64,000 bases of DNA, taken from contig NZ_CP146991.1 in assembly GCF_001941975.2 (NCBI RefSeq), positions 1,846,524 through 1,910,523 of the forward strand. The letters are read 5' to 3'. The stretch is from Sporomusa sphaeroides DSM 2875. Its GTDB lineage: Bacteria; Bacillota; Negativicutes; Sporomusales; Sporomusaceae. A model generated the notes under the pieces. That model had not been told where the DNA came from. It searched no databases and saw only the letters and a list, made by a program, of their open reading frames with translations. Shown here in pieces: positions 26,612-36,934 of this stretch. The translations under genes and the position numbers were made by a program. Positions within the stretch are counted from its first letter, which is position 1. Every line of letters begins with the position of its first letter.

Positions 26612-27129
26612 TTTTTTTAGGTTTGGGCTCTAATATAAGCAACAATACTACCAGAGAAGATAATATTGCAACCGCTATCAACCTGCTGGACGAGCATGCG
26701 CGCATTACCGTGACAAAAGTATCCTCACTTTATGAGACTGAACCGGTAGGACTGAAGGAGCAGCCAAGCTTTCTGAATGCGGTAATTGCCATTGATACTG
26801 ATTTACCGCCGCTGGAATTACTTGCCGTTTGTCTTGCTGCTGAGCAAAAAATGGGAAGAGTCCGCGAGGTTCGATGGGGACCGCGTAATATTGATGTTGA
26901 TCTTTTAGCATATCATAATGTGGAAATGGCCCTTCAGGCACTTGAACTACCGCATCCCCGGATGCCTGACAGAAGGTTTGTATTGATTCCATTAGCCGAG
27001 ATTGCCGGCAATGTACCTATATTTAAGGGACAAACAGCGCAGGAATTGCTGGCTGTCAGTCCGGACGACAGTCAGGTTACCTTGTATGGCCGGCTCTCGG
27101 TGTCCAGGCAGGGGAACGGCATTGGCTGA
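26608..27129 (+). CDS. folK: HPPK, 6-hydroxymethyldihydropterin pyrophosphokinase
   Basis: Transfers pyrophosphate from ATP to hydroxymethyldihydropterin, supplying FolP (173 residues). Motifs are FLGLGSNIS, PVGLKEQPSFLNAVI, RWGPRNIDVDLLAY and LPHPRMPDRRFVLIPLAEI. The start is ATG 26608, overlapping the folB stop. An in-frame GTG at 26572 inside folB has no support. Its 3' end overlaps the start of the glycosyltransferase gene. Confidence 0.95.
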   Translation: MIFLGLGSNISNNTTREDNIATAINLLDEHARITVTKVSSLYETEPVGLKEQPSFLNAVIAIDTDLPPLELLAVCLAAEQKMGRVREVRWGPRNIDVDLLAYHNVEMALQALELPHPRMPDRRFVLIPLAEIAGNVPIFKGQTAQELLAVSPDDSQVTLYGRLSVSRQGNGIG

Positions 27130-28249
27130 CAATAAGGTTCTGTTTATGAGCGCGCCGGTCGGTGCCGGGCATATCCGGGCGGCACAAGCAGTCAGTCAGA
27201 TGCTCAAAATGACTGACACTGCCTGCCAGACTGAACTTTGCAACGTGTTTGATTTTTTTCATCCAAGTATTGGACAGGCAATACTCAAAAGCTATTTAAA
27301 AATACTGGATATATTTCCGCAGGCTTACGCCGCCATGTATAGCTGGGGTAATCAAAGCCGGTTGGCTTTGATGGGGCGGGACTTGGTCAGCCGGTTTCTT
27401 GCCAGGCGCATGGAGGAGTATATCAGAAGTTTTCAGCCATCGGTCATTGTGTGTACCCACGCTACCCCGGCGGGGCTGGTGGCCTGGTGTAAAAAGCACG
27501 GCTTGCTCACAGTTCCGGCAGTAGCCATTGTCACAGATTTTGTTACCCACCGGCTATGGGTTTATCCGGAGTTGGACCATTATTTTGTGGCCCATGCCGG
27601 CATGGTGGAGTACTTAGGTCAATACGGGGTTGCGCAGGAAGCTGTTACTGTCACCGGCATTCCGGTAAGTCTGGCGTTTAGCCAACCGGGTGACAGGAGT
27701 CAAATACTCAACAAGCTTACGCTTGCTCCGGACAGGAAAACCATCCTGATTATGGGAGGCGGGGCCGGCGTCCTGCCGATGGACAGCATTCTGGATATGT
27801 GTATGGAAATTGATAAACCGTTGCAGTTTATCGCCATTGCCGGCAATAACCGGCAATTGTATCGAAAACTTATGCGTTTTGCCACAGCAGCCAGGCATCC
27901 TGTAAGGGTTTTGGGTTATATTGACAATGTGCATGAAATTATGAGCGCTGCCGACTTATTAATCTCTAAACCCGGCGGTATGAGTGTATCTGAGGCGTTG
28001 GCTCTGGGGGTACCGCTTATTATCTACCGGCCAATACCGGGTCAGGAAGAAGCAAATACCCGCTACTTATTAGCCAGGCGGGCAGCGTTTAGGGCTGATT
28101 CGCTGCCGGAGTTAAAAACTATTTTGCTGAATTTGATGGCAGGCGAGCATGGCGAGCTTAGCCGGTTACAGCAGCGGGCTGCGGCAGTTGGCTGCCCTGA
28201 TGCGGCTAAAAATATAGTTAATTTTTTAGTTAATAAGTATTTTTATTAA
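27122..28249 (+). CDS. Glycosyltransferase, MGDG synthase / GT28-like
   Basis: A 375-residue GT-B fold protein. The N-terminal half matches the monogalactosyldiacylglycerol synthase type (LFMSAPVGAGHIRAAQAV, VCTHATPAG). The C-terminal half is a nucleotide-sugar binding domain (ILIMGGGAGVLP, SAADLLISKPGGMSVSEAL, PGQEEANTRYL). Relatives include diacylglycerol glucosyltransferase UgtP and MurG-like enzymes, so a cell-envelope lipid or glycan is the likely acceptor. The start is probably TTG 27122, five bases after GGGGA, overlapping folK by 8 nt; ATG 27149 is an alternative. The placement after folate genes has no evident functional logic. Confidence 0.8.
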   Translation: MADNKVLFMSAPVGAGHIRAAQAVSQMLKMTDTACQTELCNVFDFFHPSIGQAILKSYLKILDIFPQAYAAMYSWGNQSRLALMGRDLVSRFLARRMEEYIRSFQPSVIVCTHATPAGLVAWCKKHGLLTVPAVAIVTDFVTHRLWVYPELDHYFVAHAGMVEYLGQYGVAQEAVTVTGIPVSLAFSQPGDRSQILNKLTLAPDRKTILIMGGGAGVLPMDSILDMCMEIDKPLQFIAIAGNNRQLYRKLMRFATAARHPVRVLGYIDNVHEIMSAADLLISKPGGMSVSEALALGVPLIIYRPIPGQEEANTRYLLARRAAFRADSLPELKTILLNLMAGEHGELSRLQQRAAAVGCPDAAKNIVNFLVNKYFY

Positions 28250-28299
28250 TTAAAAGCTAAAATATTGTAAAAAAATATTTAAATTGGGACTCCTGGCTC

Positions 28300-28329
28300 T
28301 TGACCTTTGGATTTTATCCCAGTTATAAT
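28300..28329 (+). promoter_or_regulatory. Sigma-A promoter of dprA-topA-trmFO
   Basis: TTGACC at 28300-28305 and a perfect TATAAT at 28324-28329 have an 18-nt spacer, 73 nt before the dprA start. The rest of the gap 28250-28402 is AT-rich without a gene. Confidence 0.7.
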
Positions 28330-28402
28330 TGCAAGTACTATGACTTACCAGGTGCTTGCTATGTTTTGGCAGTTTAATGCCAGCTAATGTGGAGGAACTG
28401 AT

Positions 28403-29491
28403 ATGGAACAATTTTACTTGGCTGCTTTGCAAATGGTGCCAGGTATCGGCAGTTCACGCATGAAGGTCTTGATTGATTATTTTGGTAGCGCCCGGCAGAC
28501 TTGGCTAGCTGACCAGGGCGATTTATTTTTATCCAAATGTATAGATACTGCTATTTGTAATAATTTACTTAGCTGCCGGGACAAGATAGATATACATAAA
28601 CTGGCGGACACTTTATTTAAAAAAGGAATTTCTCTGTGTACGTTAACGGCAGACAATTATCCTTCGCTGTTGCAGAACAGTTTTAATCCGCCCTATGTAT
28701 TGTATTACCGGGGGACTTTACCGGCAACCGATAAGCTGATCGCCATTGTTGGCGCCCGGAAAGCTACGGCTTATGGGAAAAATGCCGCCAGCATGTTAGC
28801 GGCAGCATTAGCTGCTGCCGGAGTAGGCATTGTCAGCGGCGCCGCGCGTGGCATTGATACTGCCGCCCATCAGGGGGCGCTGGAGCAGCAAGGGTATACC
28901 ATAGCTGTACTGGGCTCCGGCGTAGATGTTGCCTATCCGCCGGAAAACAAAAATTTGCTGGCAAGCATTGCTGAAACCGGTGCGGTGGTTTCTGAATATG
29001 CACCCGGTACCATGGCCCATCCCGGTCATTTTCCGGCCCGTAACCGCATCATTAACGCCTTGGCGCGCGGGGTTATTGTCGTGGAAGCCGCTGAAAAGAG
29101 CGGAGCCTTAATAACTGCTGATTTTGCCTTAGAAGAAGGGCGGGATGTATTTGCCGTACCTGGCAGTATTTTTGCAAACACCAGTAAAGGGGCCAATAAG
29201 CTTTTGAAGCTGGGAGCAAAGCCTGTCGATTGTGCGACCGATATTCTTGAAGAATATGGTTGGGAAAATTTTTCAGTTAAGCCAACAACGCTGGCGTTGT
29301 CAGCAGAAGAACAAGCCATATATGGGTTACTTAATTATGACGAGCCCATGAGCATTGAAGAAATTGTTACAAAGTTGAAGGTATTGCCGGCAACAGCCGC
29401 ATATATATTATTGCAACTTTCATTACGGGGTTTGACGGTTGAACATAGTGCACAACGCTATACCCGTGCCGCTAGGGAGGGAATTGAGTGA
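28403..29491 (+). CDS. dprA: DNA processing protein DprA
   Basis: Loads RecA on incoming single-stranded DNA during transformation (362 residues). An N-terminal helix-hairpin-helix-like region (ALQMVPGIGSSR) is followed by the Rossmann-like core with IVGARKATAYG, GIVSGAARGIDTAAHQGAL, VLGSGVDVAYPPEN and GHFPARNRIINALARGVIVV. A small C-terminal winged helix ends the protein. The stop overlaps the GTG start of topA, a common arrangement in Firmicutes. Confidence 0.96.
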   Translation: MEQFYLAALQMVPGIGSSRMKVLIDYFGSARQTWLADQGDLFLSKCIDTAICNNLLSCRDKIDIHKLADTLFKKGISLCTLTADNYPSLLQNSFNPPYVLYYRGTLPATDKLIAIVGARKATAYGKNAASMLAAALAAAGVGIVSGAARGIDTAAHQGALEQQGYTIAVLGSGVDVAYPPENKNLLASIAETGAVVSEYAPGTMAHPGHFPARNRIINALARGVIVVEAAEKSGALITADFALEEGRDVFAVPGSIFANTSKGANKLLKLGAKPVDCATDILEEYGWENFSVKPTTLALSAEEQAIYGLLNYDEPMSIEEIVTKLKVLPATAAYILLQLSLRGLTVEHSAQRYTRAAREGIE

Positions 29492-31683
29492 GCAAAGCTC
29501 TAGTTGTAGTAGAATCCCCGGCCAAAGCCAAGACAATTGAAAAATTTCTTGGGAAAAATTACATGGTGAAAGCTTCTATGGGACATTTGCGGGATTTGCC
29601 CAAAAGTCAATTCGGGGTTGATATTGAGAACAACTTTTCACCGAAATATATTAATATCAGAGGCAAGGGCGATCTGATTAAAAGTCTAAAAGATGCAGCA
29701 AAAAATGCTGATACTGTTTATCTGGCGACAGACCCTGACCGTGAAGGGGAAGCTATTGCCTGGCATCTGGCCCATATTCTTAATCTTTCGGAGCATACTA
29801 CCTGCCGCATTGAATTTAATGAAATTACTAAGCCGGCTATTCAGCAGGCTATCAAGAAACCACGTCCCATTAATCTGCCGCGGGTATATGCTCAGCAAAC
29901 CAGACGGATACTTGACAGGATCGTAGGCTATAAACTTAGCCCGCTGCTTTGGCGCAAAGTGCGCAAAGGGTTAAGCGCCGGCCGGGTGCAATCGGTCACC
30001 GTTCGTCTCATTTGCGACCGGGAAAAAGAAATCCAGGCTTTTGTTCCGGAAGAGTATTGGACAATTACCGCAAAGTTAAAAGAAAAAAGTACAGCCAAAG
30101 CATTTGCTGCCGAATTATTTATGGTTGGCAGCGAAAAGCTGAATGTCAACAACCAATCGCAGGCAGAAACCATTGTTAGTGAGCTTACCCATGCCGAATA
30201 TGTAGTAAGCGACGTGAAAAAGCGTGAGAGAAAGAGAAATCCATATCCTCCGTTTACCACCAGCAGCCTGCAGCAGGAGGCTGCCCGCAAATTAGGCTTT
30301 ACTTCCCGCAAAACAATGATGGTTGCGCAGCAGCTGTATGAAGGCCTTGATATTGGCCGGGCCGGTCAGGTCGGTCTTATTACTTATATGCGTACCGATT
30401 CCACCCGGATAGCTGAAACTGCTCAGCAGGAAGCCAGAGCCTATATTGAAAACAAGTTTGGCGTGAGCTACCTGCCGGCTAAAGCGCCTGTCTACGCCAA
30501 TAAGAAATCCCAGGATGCTCACGAAGCGGTCAGACCTACCACTCTTGAGCTGTTGCCGGAAGCTATCGGCAAAAGTTTGACCAAAGACCAGTTAAAGCTC
30601 TACACGCTTATTTGGGAAAGGTTTATTGCCAGCCAGATGACACCGGCTGTCTACGATACCCTTACCATTGAGATTACCGCCGGAAATTACAGGCTTAAAG
30701 CCACAGGCTCACAATTAAAATTTCCCGGATTCTTAGCCGCTTTTAGTGGAGCTATCGGTAAAGGCAAGGAATTGGAACAAAACTCTGACAGTGATCTTGA
30801 TACAGAAACTACTTTGCCTGAACTAAAAACAGGGCAAGTCTTACAGCTTGCCAAACTGGAACCTAAGCAACACTTTACCGAACCTCCGCCTCGTTATACA
30901 GAAGCTTCCTTGGTTAAAGTACTGGAGGAAAAGGGCATCGGGCGTCCCAGCACCTATGCGCCGACCATTGAGACGATTGTTGTCCGGGGTTATGTAGAGC
31001 GTGTGGAGAAAAAGTTTCATCCTACCGATCTGGGGATTGTGGTGCTTGATCTCCTAAAACAATACTTCGAGAGAATCATTGATGTTGAGTTTACTGCGGG
31101 GATGGAAGACAAACTAGACGCTATCGCCGAAGGTGACGCCTCTTGGCTAGGTGTTTTGGAAGAATTCTATGATCCTTTTGCTAAAGATTTAAGTTTTGCC
31201 GAAGAAGCTATCGGGCAGGTGGAACTGCCTGTTGAAGTTTCCGACATTCCTTGTGAAAACTGTGGGAAAATGATGATTATTAAGCAAGGGCGGTATGGAA
31301 ATTTCCTGGCATGTCCGGGTTTTCCCGCCTGCCGGAATACCAAACCCATTTTGAAAGATATCGGCGTGAAATGTCCTAAATGCGGTGGTGCGGTTGTCGA
31401 GAGGAAGACTAAACGGCGCAGAATTTTTTATGGTTGTGAAAAATACCCTGAATGTGACTTTACTACCTGGGATCTGCCGTTAAACGATAACTGTCCCGTA
31501 TGCGGCACCTATATGGTTCGGCATAAATATAAAAATGGCGGCTTTGCCGCTCTTTGCAGCAACGAGTCTTGCCCGTCACGGCAAACGTCTGAGAATAAAG
31601 AAACAACGAAAAAAGCAGAAGGCAAGGCAGCAAAGCCAACTTCCAACAAGGCTTCTGCTAACCGGAGGAAAAAGAGTGGCTAA
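29488..31683 (+). CDS. topA: DNA topoisomerase I
   Basis: Type IA enzyme (731 residues) that relaxes negative supercoils. The N-terminal Toprim domain has [16 protein letters not shown] and [15 protein letters not shown] (Mg ligands). The active-site Tyr lies in [15 protein letters not shown]. The C-terminal tail has zinc-ribbon-like cysteine sets (CENCGK, CPKCGG, CPVCGTY, CSNESC) followed by a Lys-rich end. The GTG start at 29488 overlaps the dprA stop, and the 3' end overlaps trmFO by 8 nt. Confidence 0.97.
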   Translation: MSKALVVVESPAKAKTIEKFLGKNYMVKASMGHLRDLPKSQFGVDIENNFSPKYINIRGKGDLIKSLKDAAKNADTVYLATDPDREGEAIAWHLAHILNLSEHTTCRIEFNEITKPAIQQAIKKPRPINLPRVYAQQTRRILDRIVGYKLSPLLWRKVRKGLSAGRVQSVTVRLICDREKEIQAFVPEEYWTITAKLKEKSTAKAFAAELFMVGSEKLNVNNQSQAETIVSELTHAEYVVSDVKKRERKRNPYPPFTTSSLQQEAARKLGFTSRKTMMVAQQLYEGLDIGRAGQVGLITYMRTDSTRIAETAQQEARAYIENKFGVSYLPAKAPVYANKKSQDAHEAVRPTTLELLPEAIGKSLTKDQLKLYTLIWERFIASQMTPAVYDTLTIEITAGNYRLKATGSQLKFPGFLAAFSGAIGKGKELEQNSDSDLDTETTLPELKTGQVLQLAKLEPKQHFTEPPPRYTEASLVKVLEEKGIGRPSTYAPTIETIVVRGYVERVEKKFHPTDLGIVVLDLLKQYFERIIDVEFTAGMEDKLDAIAEGDASWLGVLEEFYDPFAKDLSFAEEAIGQVELPVEVSDIPCENCGKMMIIKQGRYGNFLACPGFPACRNTKPILKDIGVKCPKCGGAVVERKTKRRRIFYGCEKYPECDFTTWDLPLNDNCPVCGTYMVRHKYKNGGFAALCSNESCPSRQTSENKETTKKAEGKAAKPTSNKASANRRKKSG

Positions 31684-32971
31684 AGTTACCGTATTAGGAG
31701 CCGGACTGGCTGGCAGTGAAGCTGCCTGGCAACTGGCTGAAGCAGGCATAGCTGTAGACTTGTATGAGATGCGCCCCAAAACAATGACACCGGCCCATCA
31801 GACCGGCTTGTTTGCTGAATTGGTATGCAGTAACTCGTTAAGAGCTGCTGCTATAGAAAATGCTGTCGGACTATTGAAAGAAGAAATGCGGCGACTGAAT
31901 TCTCTGGTTATGAAAGCGGCTGATGCTCATTCAGTTCCGGCAGGCGGAGCACTGGCAGTTGATAGAAACGATTTTAGCCGGTTCATTACCGAGACTCTCT
32001 GCAATCATCCGCGTATTTCTGTTATACCTGACGAAGTGACAGCAATACCGGATGACAGACCACTGGTCATTGCTACCGGGCCGCTGACGTCACCGGCTTT
32101 ATCGCAGGCCATTGCCAAGCTTACAGGTAATGATTATCTGTATTTTTATGATGCAGCTGCTCCGATTATTGCCGCCGACTCCCTTAATATGAATACTATC
32201 TACCGGGCTTCCCGCTACGGTAAGGGCGATGATGATTACCTTAACTGTCCGATGAACCAAGAACAATATGAGGTATTTTGGCACGAGCTGACCCACGCCG
32301 AAACGGCAGAACGCAAAGAGTTTGAAAACATGGTCGTTTTTGAAGGGTGCATGCCGATAGAAACTATGGCTGCCAGGGGCGTTGACACCATGCGCTTCGG
32401 GCCCTTAAAGCCGGTTGGGCTAAGACATCCGGAAACCGGAGAAATGCCTTATGCGGTTGTACAGCTTCGCCAGGATAATGTTGCCGCAACCCTTTATAAT
32501 ATTGTTGGTTTTCAGACCCACCTCAAATGGCCGGAACAACAGCGGGTTTTTAAACTCATTCCAGGCCTGGAAAACGCGGAGTTTGTCCGTTACGGAGTAA
32601 TGCACCGCAACACTTATATCAATTCCCCCAAAACACTGCTCCCGACATTGCAAATGAAGGAGCTGCCAAACATTGTATTTGCCGGACAGATTACCGGTGT
32701 TGAAGGATATGTGGAGTCGGCGGCAAGCGGTCTTATCGCAGGGATTAACGCCGGCAGGATAGCCCAGGGTCTCGCGCCGAAAGTTTTCCCGGAAGAGACG
32801 GCGCACGGCGCTCTGTGCCGTTATATCACAGAGGCCGATCCGTCTAATTTTCAGCCTATGAATATAAACTTTGGGCTTATACCCCCCTTAGGGCATAAGA
32901 TCAGAGATAAGAAACTTAAAAACAGAGCTATTGCCGATAGGGCACTGGCGGCGCTAGAAGAATTTATTTGA
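31676..32971 (+). CDS. trmFO: tRNA m5U54 methyltransferase TrmFO
   Basis: FAD- and methylenetetrahydrofolate-dependent enzyme (431 residues) that makes ribothymidine at position 54 of tRNA. The FAD-binding [17 protein letters not shown] is at the N terminus, followed by [23 protein letters not shown] and, near the end, [18 protein letters not shown]. The start is GTG 31676 after CGGAGGAAAA at the end of topA. It draws on the same folate pool made by the folP-folB-folK products, and topA-trmFO is a usual Firmicutes pair. Confidence 0.96.
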   Translation: MAKVTVLGAGLAGSEAAWQLAEAGIAVDLYEMRPKTMTPAHQTGLFAELVCSNSLRAAAIENAVGLLKEEMRRLNSLVMKAADAHSVPAGGALAVDRNDFSRFITETLCNHPRISVIPDEVTAIPDDRPLVIATGPLTSPALSQAIAKLTGNDYLYFYDAAAPIIAADSLNMNTIYRASRYGKGDDDYLNCPMNQEQYEVFWHELTHAETAERKEFENMVVFEGCMPIETMAARGVDTMRFGPLKPVGLRHPETGEMPYAVVQLRQDNVAATLYNIVGFQTHLKWPEQQRVFKLIPGLENAEFVRYGVMHRNTYINSPKTLLPTLQMKELPNIVFAGQITGVEGYVESAASGLIAGINAGRIAQGLAPKVFPEETAHGALCRYITEADPSNFQPMNINFGLIPPLGHKIRDKKLKNRAIADRALAALEEFI

Positions 32972-33067
32972 ATAATACGACAATAATATTGCGGAATTTT
33001 CTTAGGTGTGTTAGTATAATAGTAATTTCCGCAAAATCAGTAGCCATTAATTTTGTCGGGAAGAATG

Positions 33068-34018
33068 ATGATAATGTGTGATAACAAACAAACAAATCAA
33101 ATTGACAAATTTATAGATCAGTTTATGTTCTATTTACGAGTTGAAAAAAATTCCTCCCGCCATACGCTGCTGAATTACCAGCGCGACATTTACCAATTTG
33201 TCGAGTTTGTGTCAAATCAGGGGGGCGGTGAGAGGCCGTTTAGTTATGTTACCCCGTTGTTACTTCGCAGTTATCTAGCACATTTAAAATCGCAAGAGTA
33301 CGCTAAAGCGACCATTATGCGACGAATTGCGGCGCTTAGGTCGTTTTTCCGGTTTTTATGCCGGGAAAATATTTTAAGTGAAAATCCATGTGACGCAGTT
33401 AGAACACCAAAACTGGAAAAAAAACTACCTGTCTTTCTGGATGCTAACGAAGTTAGCGAATTAATGGCTTTGCCGGATGACAGTCCGCTTGGCTTTCGGG
33501 ATAAAGCGGTGCTGGAACTGCTTTATGCGACAGGCGTACGGGTTAATGAGCTTGCCGGAATTACTCTGCCGGATATTGATGTTGAGGGACGAACCATTAT
33601 CGTCTCCGGTAAAGGGGCGAAAGAACGAATTGTTTTGATGGGGAAGACGGCAGCCGCTTTTTTGGAAAAATACCTGCAGCGTGCACGCCCTGTATTGTGC
33701 ACTAAGACTGGCGAATATGGCCGCCAAACCAAAAAGCAGCATAGCTATCTGTTTGTCAATAACCGGGGAGGCCCGCTCACTGACCGGAGCATCCGCCGGA
33801 TTGTTGAAAAGTATGTGGAAGAAATGGCTTTGAAGAAAAATGTCAGTCCCCATACCCTGCGTCATACTTTTGCTACCCATCTGTTAGATAACGGGGCAGA
33901 CCTCAGAACCGTGCAGGAACTCTTAGGCCATGTTAATTTGTCGACAACTCAGCTTTACACCCATATAACTACCGAAAGACTCAAAGCCAATTACAAGAAA
34001 TCGCATCCACGTGCCTAA
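33068..34018 (+). CDS. xerC: Tyrosine recombinase XerC
   Basis: Site-specific recombinase that resolves chromosome dimers at dif (316 residues). The N-terminal SAM-like DNA-binding domain ([20 protein letters not shown]) is followed by the catalytic domain with Arg in [11 protein letters not shown], Lys in [31 protein letters not shown] and the nucleophile Tyr in LYTHI. Clustered Met codons (33065, 33068, 33074) leave the exact start open; 33068 or 33074 suit the GGGAAG at 33058-33063. The position before hslV-hslU-codY is the conserved one, so this is the housekeeping Xer rather than a phage integrase. Confidence 0.94.
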   Translation: MIMCDNKQTNQIDKFIDQFMFYLRVEKNSSRHTLLNYQRDIYQFVEFVSNQGGGERPFSYVTPLLLRSYLAHLKSQEYAKATIMRRIAALRSFFRFLCRENILSENPCDAVRTPKLEKKLPVFLDANEVSELMALPDDSPLGFRDKAVLELLYATGVRVNELAGITLPDIDVEGRTIIVSGKGAKERIVLMGKTAAAFLEKYLQRARPVLCTKTGEYGRQTKKQHSYLFVNNRGGPLTDRSIRRIVEKYVEEMALKKNVSPHTLRHTFATHLLDNGADLRTVQELLGHVNLSTTQLYTHITTERLKANYKKSHPRA

Positions 34019-34038
34019 ATTCCCTTGGAGGTGATACC

Positions 34039-34569
34039 ATGTTTCACGCTACAACGATTGTTGCTGTTCGCCATCAGGGAAAGACAGCTATTGCTGGTGA
34101 CGGACAGGTTACCTTTGGTCAAAATACAGTAATGAAACACAACGCGAAAAAAGTGCGCCGCCTTTATCATGGTAAAGTTTTAGCCGGATTTGCCGGCTCG
34201 GTTGCGGATGCATTTACGTTATTCTCCAAATTTGAAAGTAAGCTGGAAGAATTTAATGGCAACATGATGAGAGCAGCTGTTGAACTGGCTAAAGAATGGC
34301 GTTTAGACAGAGTTTTACGCAGACTGGAAGCCCTGCTTATTGTTATTGATGCCGAACATCTTCTCATTATATCAGGCAATGGGGAAGTCATTGAACCGGA
34401 CGACGGTGTCACCGCGATAGGTTCAGGCGGACCCTATGCATTGGCAGCCGCCAGAGCGCTTGTGCAGCACTCTGACTTGCCGGCCGCCGGTATTGCCCGT
34501 ACGGCACTTGAAATTGCAGCCGGTATTTGTGTCTATACTAATGACCATATTACCGTAGAAGAACTATAG
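34039..34569 (+). CDS. hslV: ATP-dependent protease proteolytic subunit HslV
   Basis: Proteasome-like peptidase (176 residues; CodW in Bacillus) that works with HslU. The core [32 protein letters not shown] and [16 protein letters not shown] are typical. The N terminus reads [10 protein letters not shown], so the usual nucleophile Thr-Thr pair begins at residue 5 rather than 2. GGAGGTGATACC fixes this ATG. Removal of the first four residues, or a different nucleophile as in Bacillus CodW, would be needed for activity. Confidence 0.95.
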   Translation: MFHATTIVAVRHQGKTAIAGDGQVTFGQNTVMKHNAKKVRRLYHGKVLAGFAGSVADAFTLFSKFESKLEEFNGNMMRAAVELAKEWRLDRVLRRLEALLIVIDAEHLLIISGNGEVIEPDDGVTAIGSGGPYALAAARALVQHSDLPAAGIARTALEIAAGICVYTNDHITVEEL

Positions 34570-34587
34570 TTTTAAAGGGGGATGATT

Positions 34588-35982
34588 TTGCTGGAACTTA
34601 CACCAAAAGAAATAGTCAATGAGTTGAATAAATACATAATCGGTCAACAGCAGGCGAAAAAATCAGTTGCTGTGGCACTGCGAAACCGCTGGCGCAGCAA
34701 GAAGCTGCCGGCGGAGCTTAAAGAAGAGATTGTCCCTAAGAATATCTTAATGATTGGTCCTACAGGTGTCGGTAAAACCGAGATAGCCCGGCGCCTGGCG
34801 AAACTGGTAAATGCGCCTTTCGTCAAAGTGGAAGCCACTAAATTTACCGAAATAGGTTATGTGGGCCGCGATGTCGAGTCCATGGTCCGGGATTTGCTGG
34901 AAACCTCTATTCGCATGGTTAAACACCAAAAAATGCTTGAGGTAAATGACAAAGCCAAAGACCTCGCTAATGAGCGCATTCTTGACCACTTTGTTCCACC
35001 TCCCAAGAAGGATACTACACGAAATCCATTTGAAATGCTATTTTCCGGTAGTATGGGGACTAATCAGGAGAAGCCGCCGGAACCGGAAGAACCGCCGGTA
35101 GCCAGCGCAGGCCGCGAATGGTGGCGTAAACGCCTGCAAAGCGGCGAGCTGGAAGAGGAACTGATCGAAATTACAGTAGAAGATAGTGGTCAACCTGTCA
35201 TGGGCATGTTTGCCGGAACTGGAATCGAAGAAATGGGCATGAATATACAAGATATGCTCGGCAATATAATGCCGAAGAAACAGAAAAAGCGCAAAGTAAC
35301 CGTGGCCAATGCCCGGAAAATCTTTATTCAGGAAGAAGCGCAGAAACTGATTGATATGGATGAGGTTACCGCCAGTGCCATTGACCTGGCAGAAAACTAT
35401 GGGATTATTTTCCTTGATGAAATTGACAAAATAGCTGTCAGGGGTCAAAGTTCAGGGCCTGATGTTTCCCGGGAGGGAGTCCAGCGTGACATACTTCCCA
35501 TTGTCGAGGGATCTACCGTTGTTACCAAATATGGTCCGGTAAAAACTGATCATGTTTTATTTATTGCTGCCGGTGCCTTTCATGTTTCGAAGCCTTCTGA
35601 CCTGATACCCGAACTGCAGGGACGTTTTCCTATCCGGGTTGAACTTACCAACTTATCCAAAGAAGATTTTCAGCAAATACTTACAGAACCAGCCAATGCG
35701 CTGATAAAACAATATGTTGGTCTGCTGGAAACCGAAGGCATAGAAATTGAATTTACCGAAGATGCTATTGATGAGCTTGCCGATATTGCCTGCCGGGTGA
35801 ACCTTCAGACAGAAAACATTGGGGCGCGCCGGCTGCATACCATTTTAGAAAAACTTCTGGAAGATTTGGCGTTTGATGCGCCTGATGTTGCTGAGCGGCA
35901 GGTTATTATTAATCGCGAATATGTAAAAGCAAGACTGGACCATATTGTTATTAATCAAGATTTAAGTCATTACATTTTATAA
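34588..35982 (+). CDS. hslU: ATP-dependent protease ATPase subunit HslU
   Basis: AAA+ unfoldase (464 residues from TTG 34588; CodX/ClpY) that feeds substrates to HslV. It starts [19 protein letters not shown], then has Walker [16 protein letters not shown], an intermediate I-domain of about 150 residues rich in charge and proline ([15 protein letters not shown]), and Walker [12 protein letters not shown]. The C terminus DQDLSHYIL-like ending (NQDLSHYIL) inserts into HslV. TTG 34588 lies 6 nt after GGGGG; ATG 34582 directly abuts that run and is less likely. Confidence 0.95.
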   Translation: MLELTPKEIVNELNKYIIGQQQAKKSVAVALRNRWRSKKLPAELKEEIVPKNILMIGPTGVGKTEIARRLAKLVNAPFVKVEATKFTEIGYVGRDVESMVRDLLETSIRMVKHQKMLEVNDKAKDLANERILDHFVPPPKKDTTRNPFEMLFSGSMGTNQEKPPEPEEPPVASAGREWWRKRLQSGELEEELIEITVEDSGQPVMGMFAGTGIEEMGMNIQDMLGNIMPKKQKKRKVTVANARKIFIQEEAQKLIDMDEVTASAIDLAENYGIIFLDEIDKIAVRGQSSGPDVSREGVQRDILPIVEGSTVVTKYGPVKTDHVLFIAAGAFHVSKPSDLIPELQGRFPIRVELTNLSKEDFQQILTEPANALIKQYVGLLETEGIEIEFTEDAIDELADIACRVNLQTENIGARRLHTILEKLLEDLAFDAPDVAERQVIINREYVKARLDHIVINQDLSHYIL

Positions 35983-36019
35983 ACTAATGGTTTTACATTA
36001 TGAAAGGTAGGGGAATAGT

Positions 36020-36793
36020 ATGTCTTTATTAGAACGCACTCGCGCGATTAACAAACTGCTCCAAAAATCAGAGAAAGTCGAATACAGCGAAGTTGCAGCA
36101 GTGCTTAGCAGTGTTATGGCTGCTAACATTTATATTGTCAGCAAAGACGGTGGCGTGTTAGGCTATGCCTTAATTGACGATTTTGAGTGTGAACTCATGC
36201 GGGATAAAGTGCTTAAACTGGGGCAGTTTCCGGAAAGATATGTTGAATGGCTGCGCAAGATTGATCAAACTTCACCTAACCTCCGCCTGGAAAGTGGCTT
36301 ATGTTCTTTTAGTGAAGGTACTTCCTGCTTATTCAACGATAAGTATACGACTATTGTGCCTATCCATGGCGTAGGCGAGCGAATTGGAACCCTGATTGTC
36401 GCTAAATTCAGCCTTGAGTTTGAGGATGATGATTTAATCCTGGCCGAATATGGTGCAACAGTTGTCGGCATGGAAATGCTCAGAGACCGCAGCGAGAAAA
36501 TTGAAGAAGAAGCCCGGAAAAAGGCTACAGTGCAAGTGGCGTTAGGAACTCTGTCCTATTCGGAACTTGAGGCAGTAATGCACATACTGAGCGAGCTCGA
36601 AGGAAATGAAGGCTTGCTGGTCGCCAGTAAAATTGCAGACCGTGTTGGTATTACCCGCTCAGTCATTGTTAATGCCTTACGTAAGTTTGAAAGTGCCGGC
36701 GTAATTGAATCTAAATCGCTTGGCATGAAAGGCACCTATATTAAAGTGCTTAATGAACGCTTATTGGATGAGTTGAAAAAACTCAAAAAATAA
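36020..36793 (+). CDS. codY: GTP-sensing transcriptional repressor CodY
   Basis: Global regulator (257 residues) that represses stationary-phase genes when branched-chain amino acids and GTP are plentiful. The N-terminal GAF-like domain ([13 protein letters not shown] to about residue 150) binds branched-chain amino acids. The C-terminal winged helix contains [20 protein letters not shown] followed by [11 protein letters not shown]. It is the last gene of xerC-hslV-hslU-codY and is followed by a strong terminator. In Bacillus CodY affects the adjacent flagellar operon; here an IS lies in between. Confidence 0.97.
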   Translation: MSLLERTRAINKLLQKSEKVEYSEVAAVLSSVMAANIYIVSKDGGVLGYALIDDFECELMRDKVLKLGQFPERYVEWLRKIDQTSPNLRLESGLCSFSEGTSCLFNDKYTTIVPIHGVGERIGTLIVAKFSLEFEDDDLILAEYGATVVGMEMLRDRSEKIEEEARKKATVQVALGTLSYSELEAVMHILSELEGNEGLLVASKIADRVGITRSVIVNALRKFESAGVIESKSLGMKGTYIKVLNERLLDELKKLKK

Positions 36794-36820
36794 AACAGAA
36801 TTATAAAAAATCAATATTAC

Positions 36821-36857
36821 ATTCCAGCCACTGTTAAGTGGTTGGAATTTTTTTTTT
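36821..36857 (+). terminator. Terminator of codY
   Basis: ATTCCAGCCACT (36821-36832) pairs with AGTGGTTGGAAT (36837-36848), one G-T pair, around GTTA. A run of about ten T follows. Strong intrinsic terminator. Confidence 0.93.
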
Positions 36858-36934
36858 AGGAAAACTTAATAATCCGCTGGAAGTTTTTTAAAGGATTTTC
36901 ATAGATTTTGTAGAAATATGGGTACCGTCAAGAT

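Noticed and set aside
32989-33020. Promoter of xerC
   Set aside because: TATAAT at 33015-33020 is good, but the nearest -35-like TTGCGG is 20 nt away, outside the usual spacing.
33068-34018. Phage or island integrase
   Set aside because: The tyrosine recombinase is in the conserved xerC-hslV-hslU-codY position and no mobile genes or attachment sites accompany it.
36894-36908. CodY box upstream of the IS
   Set aside because: GATTTTCATAGATTT matches 11 of 15 positions of the AATTTTCWGAAAATT consensus. That is too weak in AT-rich DNA to report as a site.
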